Assembly (NCBI GenBank): GCA_964626735.1
Contig: CAZVIJ010000010.1
Span: 1 to 40,949 of the forward strand
DNA from: CAZVIJ01 sp964626735
Lineage (GTDB): Bacteria > Patescibacteriota > Dojkabacteria > JAOAGR01
Direction: 5' to 3'
DNA length: 40,949 bases
Shown: piece by piece, positions 39,883 through 40,949 of the stretch
Layout: every line of letters starts with the position of its first letter
Numbering within the stretch: position 1 is the stretch's first letter
Position numbers and translations under genes: made by a program
The notes under the pieces: model-generated
Databases searched by the model: none
Seen by the model: only the letters and a program-made list of their open reading frames with translations
What the model was told of the DNA's origin: nothing

Positions 39883-40872
39883 ATGTCAGCAGATGAACAG
39901 GCAACGAATGCTTCTCTCGTACCGGTACCTGCACCGTCGATTTCGGTTGGTACCCTACGTGCCTTGCAAGAAGCGATACATGACGAAGGGGAAGGCGATC
40001 CGACCGGCAGTTTCTTGACCGCGCTGAGCGAAGCAAGGTTGCAAGTAGGTACTACGGCGGAGGGCCAACAGGTTGTTGCCGGTCTCGTGCAGGATTTCTT
40101 GGATAGGCAATACGCGAAAGTAACGGCAGAATCCGTTATGGCTCTGCGGAGGGATGTGCTTTACGATGAAGCGTCAGGTGGCGAATATTCATATCGTTCA
40201 TCGGCGGTCGATCAACTGTATCCATCAGAATGGAAAGTCAGCACTCGCGCCGTTGCAGGCCGAAGATCCGGGCATGAGCAAATACAAAGCAGGAAACGCG
40301 ATCGAGCACGATGGATGCCTGCAACTGTCACCGAGCGCGAAGACCTGAGGGCGTTGCAGGAGATCGATGCTGATCGGCTGCCATCTCAGGCAGAATATGT
40401 CATCGAGAATTCGTATGCCCCCGCAATAGTGCTCGCTCTCCACTTCGCAACCGCAAGCGAATATACCGGACAATCGCATCCCAACGAGCTTCTCGAGATG
40501 ATTCGGAAGTTCGGCGGAAGCGAGTTCGATAAAGACCGACAATCGCTTTGGAAATTTCTCAATAAGAATATGCACATCCCGCTTCTGGCCAGGAGGAAAT
40601 CCGATGCGACGTATATCCCCACGCTAACCCAACCGCAGGCAGAGCATATGCAAAACTATGAACGGGTGCTAGAACTTGTCCAAGCATTGTTGAAATCCGA
40701 GCAAGGCGAGGCATGTATCGAAGCGGCAAATTCGATGCTCGATTCCCTGCTTGAGACGAGCGATATAAGAATGTTGAACCTTGGGTTGTCGATCAACTAC
40801 TTTATCACCGAATTCCTGAAAGATCCCGAGTCGTTCGATATCGGGTATTGGCAAAAAATGCGTAAGGCGTAG
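39883..40872 (+). CDS. Orphan protein of unknown function
   Basis: A 329-residue protein from the ATG at 39883. An in-frame ATG at 39859 lies upstream of the likely -10, so I prefer the later one. No family is recognised. It looks soluble and mostly helical. The middle is basic (RRSGHEQIQSRKRDRARW, about 135-152), which could contact nucleic acid. There is no signal peptide. The next gene begins three bases after its stop, so an operon is likely. Confidence 0.6.
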   Translation: MSADEQATNASLVPVPAPSISVGTLRALQEAIHDEGEGDPTGSFLTALSEARLQVGTTAEGQQVVAGLVQDFLDRQYAKVTAESVMALRRDVLYDEASGGEYSYRSSAVDQLYPSEWKVSTRAVAGRRSGHEQIQSRKRDRARWMPATVTEREDLRALQEIDADRLPSQAEYVIENSYAPAIVLALHFATASEYTGQSHPNELLEMIRKFGGSEFDKDRQSLWKFLNKNMHIPLLARRKSDATYIPTLTQPQAEHMQNYERVLELVQALLKSEQGEACIEAANSMLDSLLETSDIRMLNLGLSINYFITEFLKDPESFDIGYWQKMRKA

Positions 40873-40875
40873 CCC

Positions 40876-40949
40876 ATGAATGTAACTGCCGACCAAACTG
40901 AACCGAATATCTACCGCCCGGATACGAGGATTGATGATCCCTATATCAG
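40876..40949 (+). CDS. Start of an unidentified gene (partial)
   Basis: An ATG three bases after the previous stop opens a frame (MNVTADQTEPNIYRPDTR...) that runs to the window edge. It is too short to identify. The close spacing is typical of operons. Confidence 0.5.
   Translation, partial: MNVTADQTEPNIYRPDTRIDDPYI

Noticed and set aside
1..40949. Recoding of TGA to glycine, as in some CPR groups
   Set aside because: TGA ends many genes at sensible points, including two ATGA overlaps between operon partners.

Overview
The window is a gene-dense bacterial chromosome segment that uses the standard code: TGA is a genuine stop in several genes, including two ATGA start/stop overlaps. Intergenic gaps are short, many proteins are orphans, and the only envelope-anchoring machinery seen is one sortase with an LPXTG substrate. 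Together with the mix of conserved informational genes (LysRS, Rho, GlyRS, DnaE, Mn-type SOD) and lineage-specific proteins, this suggests a Candidate Phyla Radiation (Patescibacteria) genome. That placement is inference, and I cannot fix the subgroup.

Layout. (1) 1-3932, plus strand: end of a GNAT acetyltransferase, a membrane/TPR-like protein and a CHASE2 adenylate cyclase. (2) 3936-9932, minus strand: an OmpR-type two-component pair, then an envelope operon of LPXTG-anchored Thr/Pro-rich protein, sortase, alpha/beta hydrolase and GH3 glycosidase. A tandem direct repeat in the gap between the two is a candidate response-regulator site. (3) 10191-20301, mostly plus: lysS with a fused B3/4-like domain, rho with a Q/N-rich insertion behind a consensus promoter, sodA, a glucoamylase-like protein, and glyS behind a very short T-box leader. 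(4) 20362-28001: orphan genes, among them a 644-residue protein with a possible JAMM metalloprotease motif, and a run of small secreted or membrane proteins sharing Val-Thr-Pro-Thr tracts. (5) 28070-29674: a DHH-family protein that has lost its catalytic motifs. (6) 29797-34971: a minus-strand operon of TrmB-like regulator, patatin lipase, glycosyltransferase and 7TM-type histidine kinase. Most of it is strikingly AT-rich, and both composition boundaries fall inside genes. (7) 35165-40949: a ribbon-helix-helix fusion protein, dnaE with a degenerate PHP domain and an extra zinc-ribbon-like insert, and two orphan genes.

Regulation. At least nine genes carry a -10-like hexamer only 5 to 10 bases before the start codon and no Shine-Dalgarno sequence, which points to frequent leaderless initiation. 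Others (sodA, rho, the glyS T-box, the cyclase, the ribbon-helix-helix gene) have recognisable leaders. Intrinsic terminators are common. No tRNA, rRNA, CRISPR array or insertion sequence was seen.
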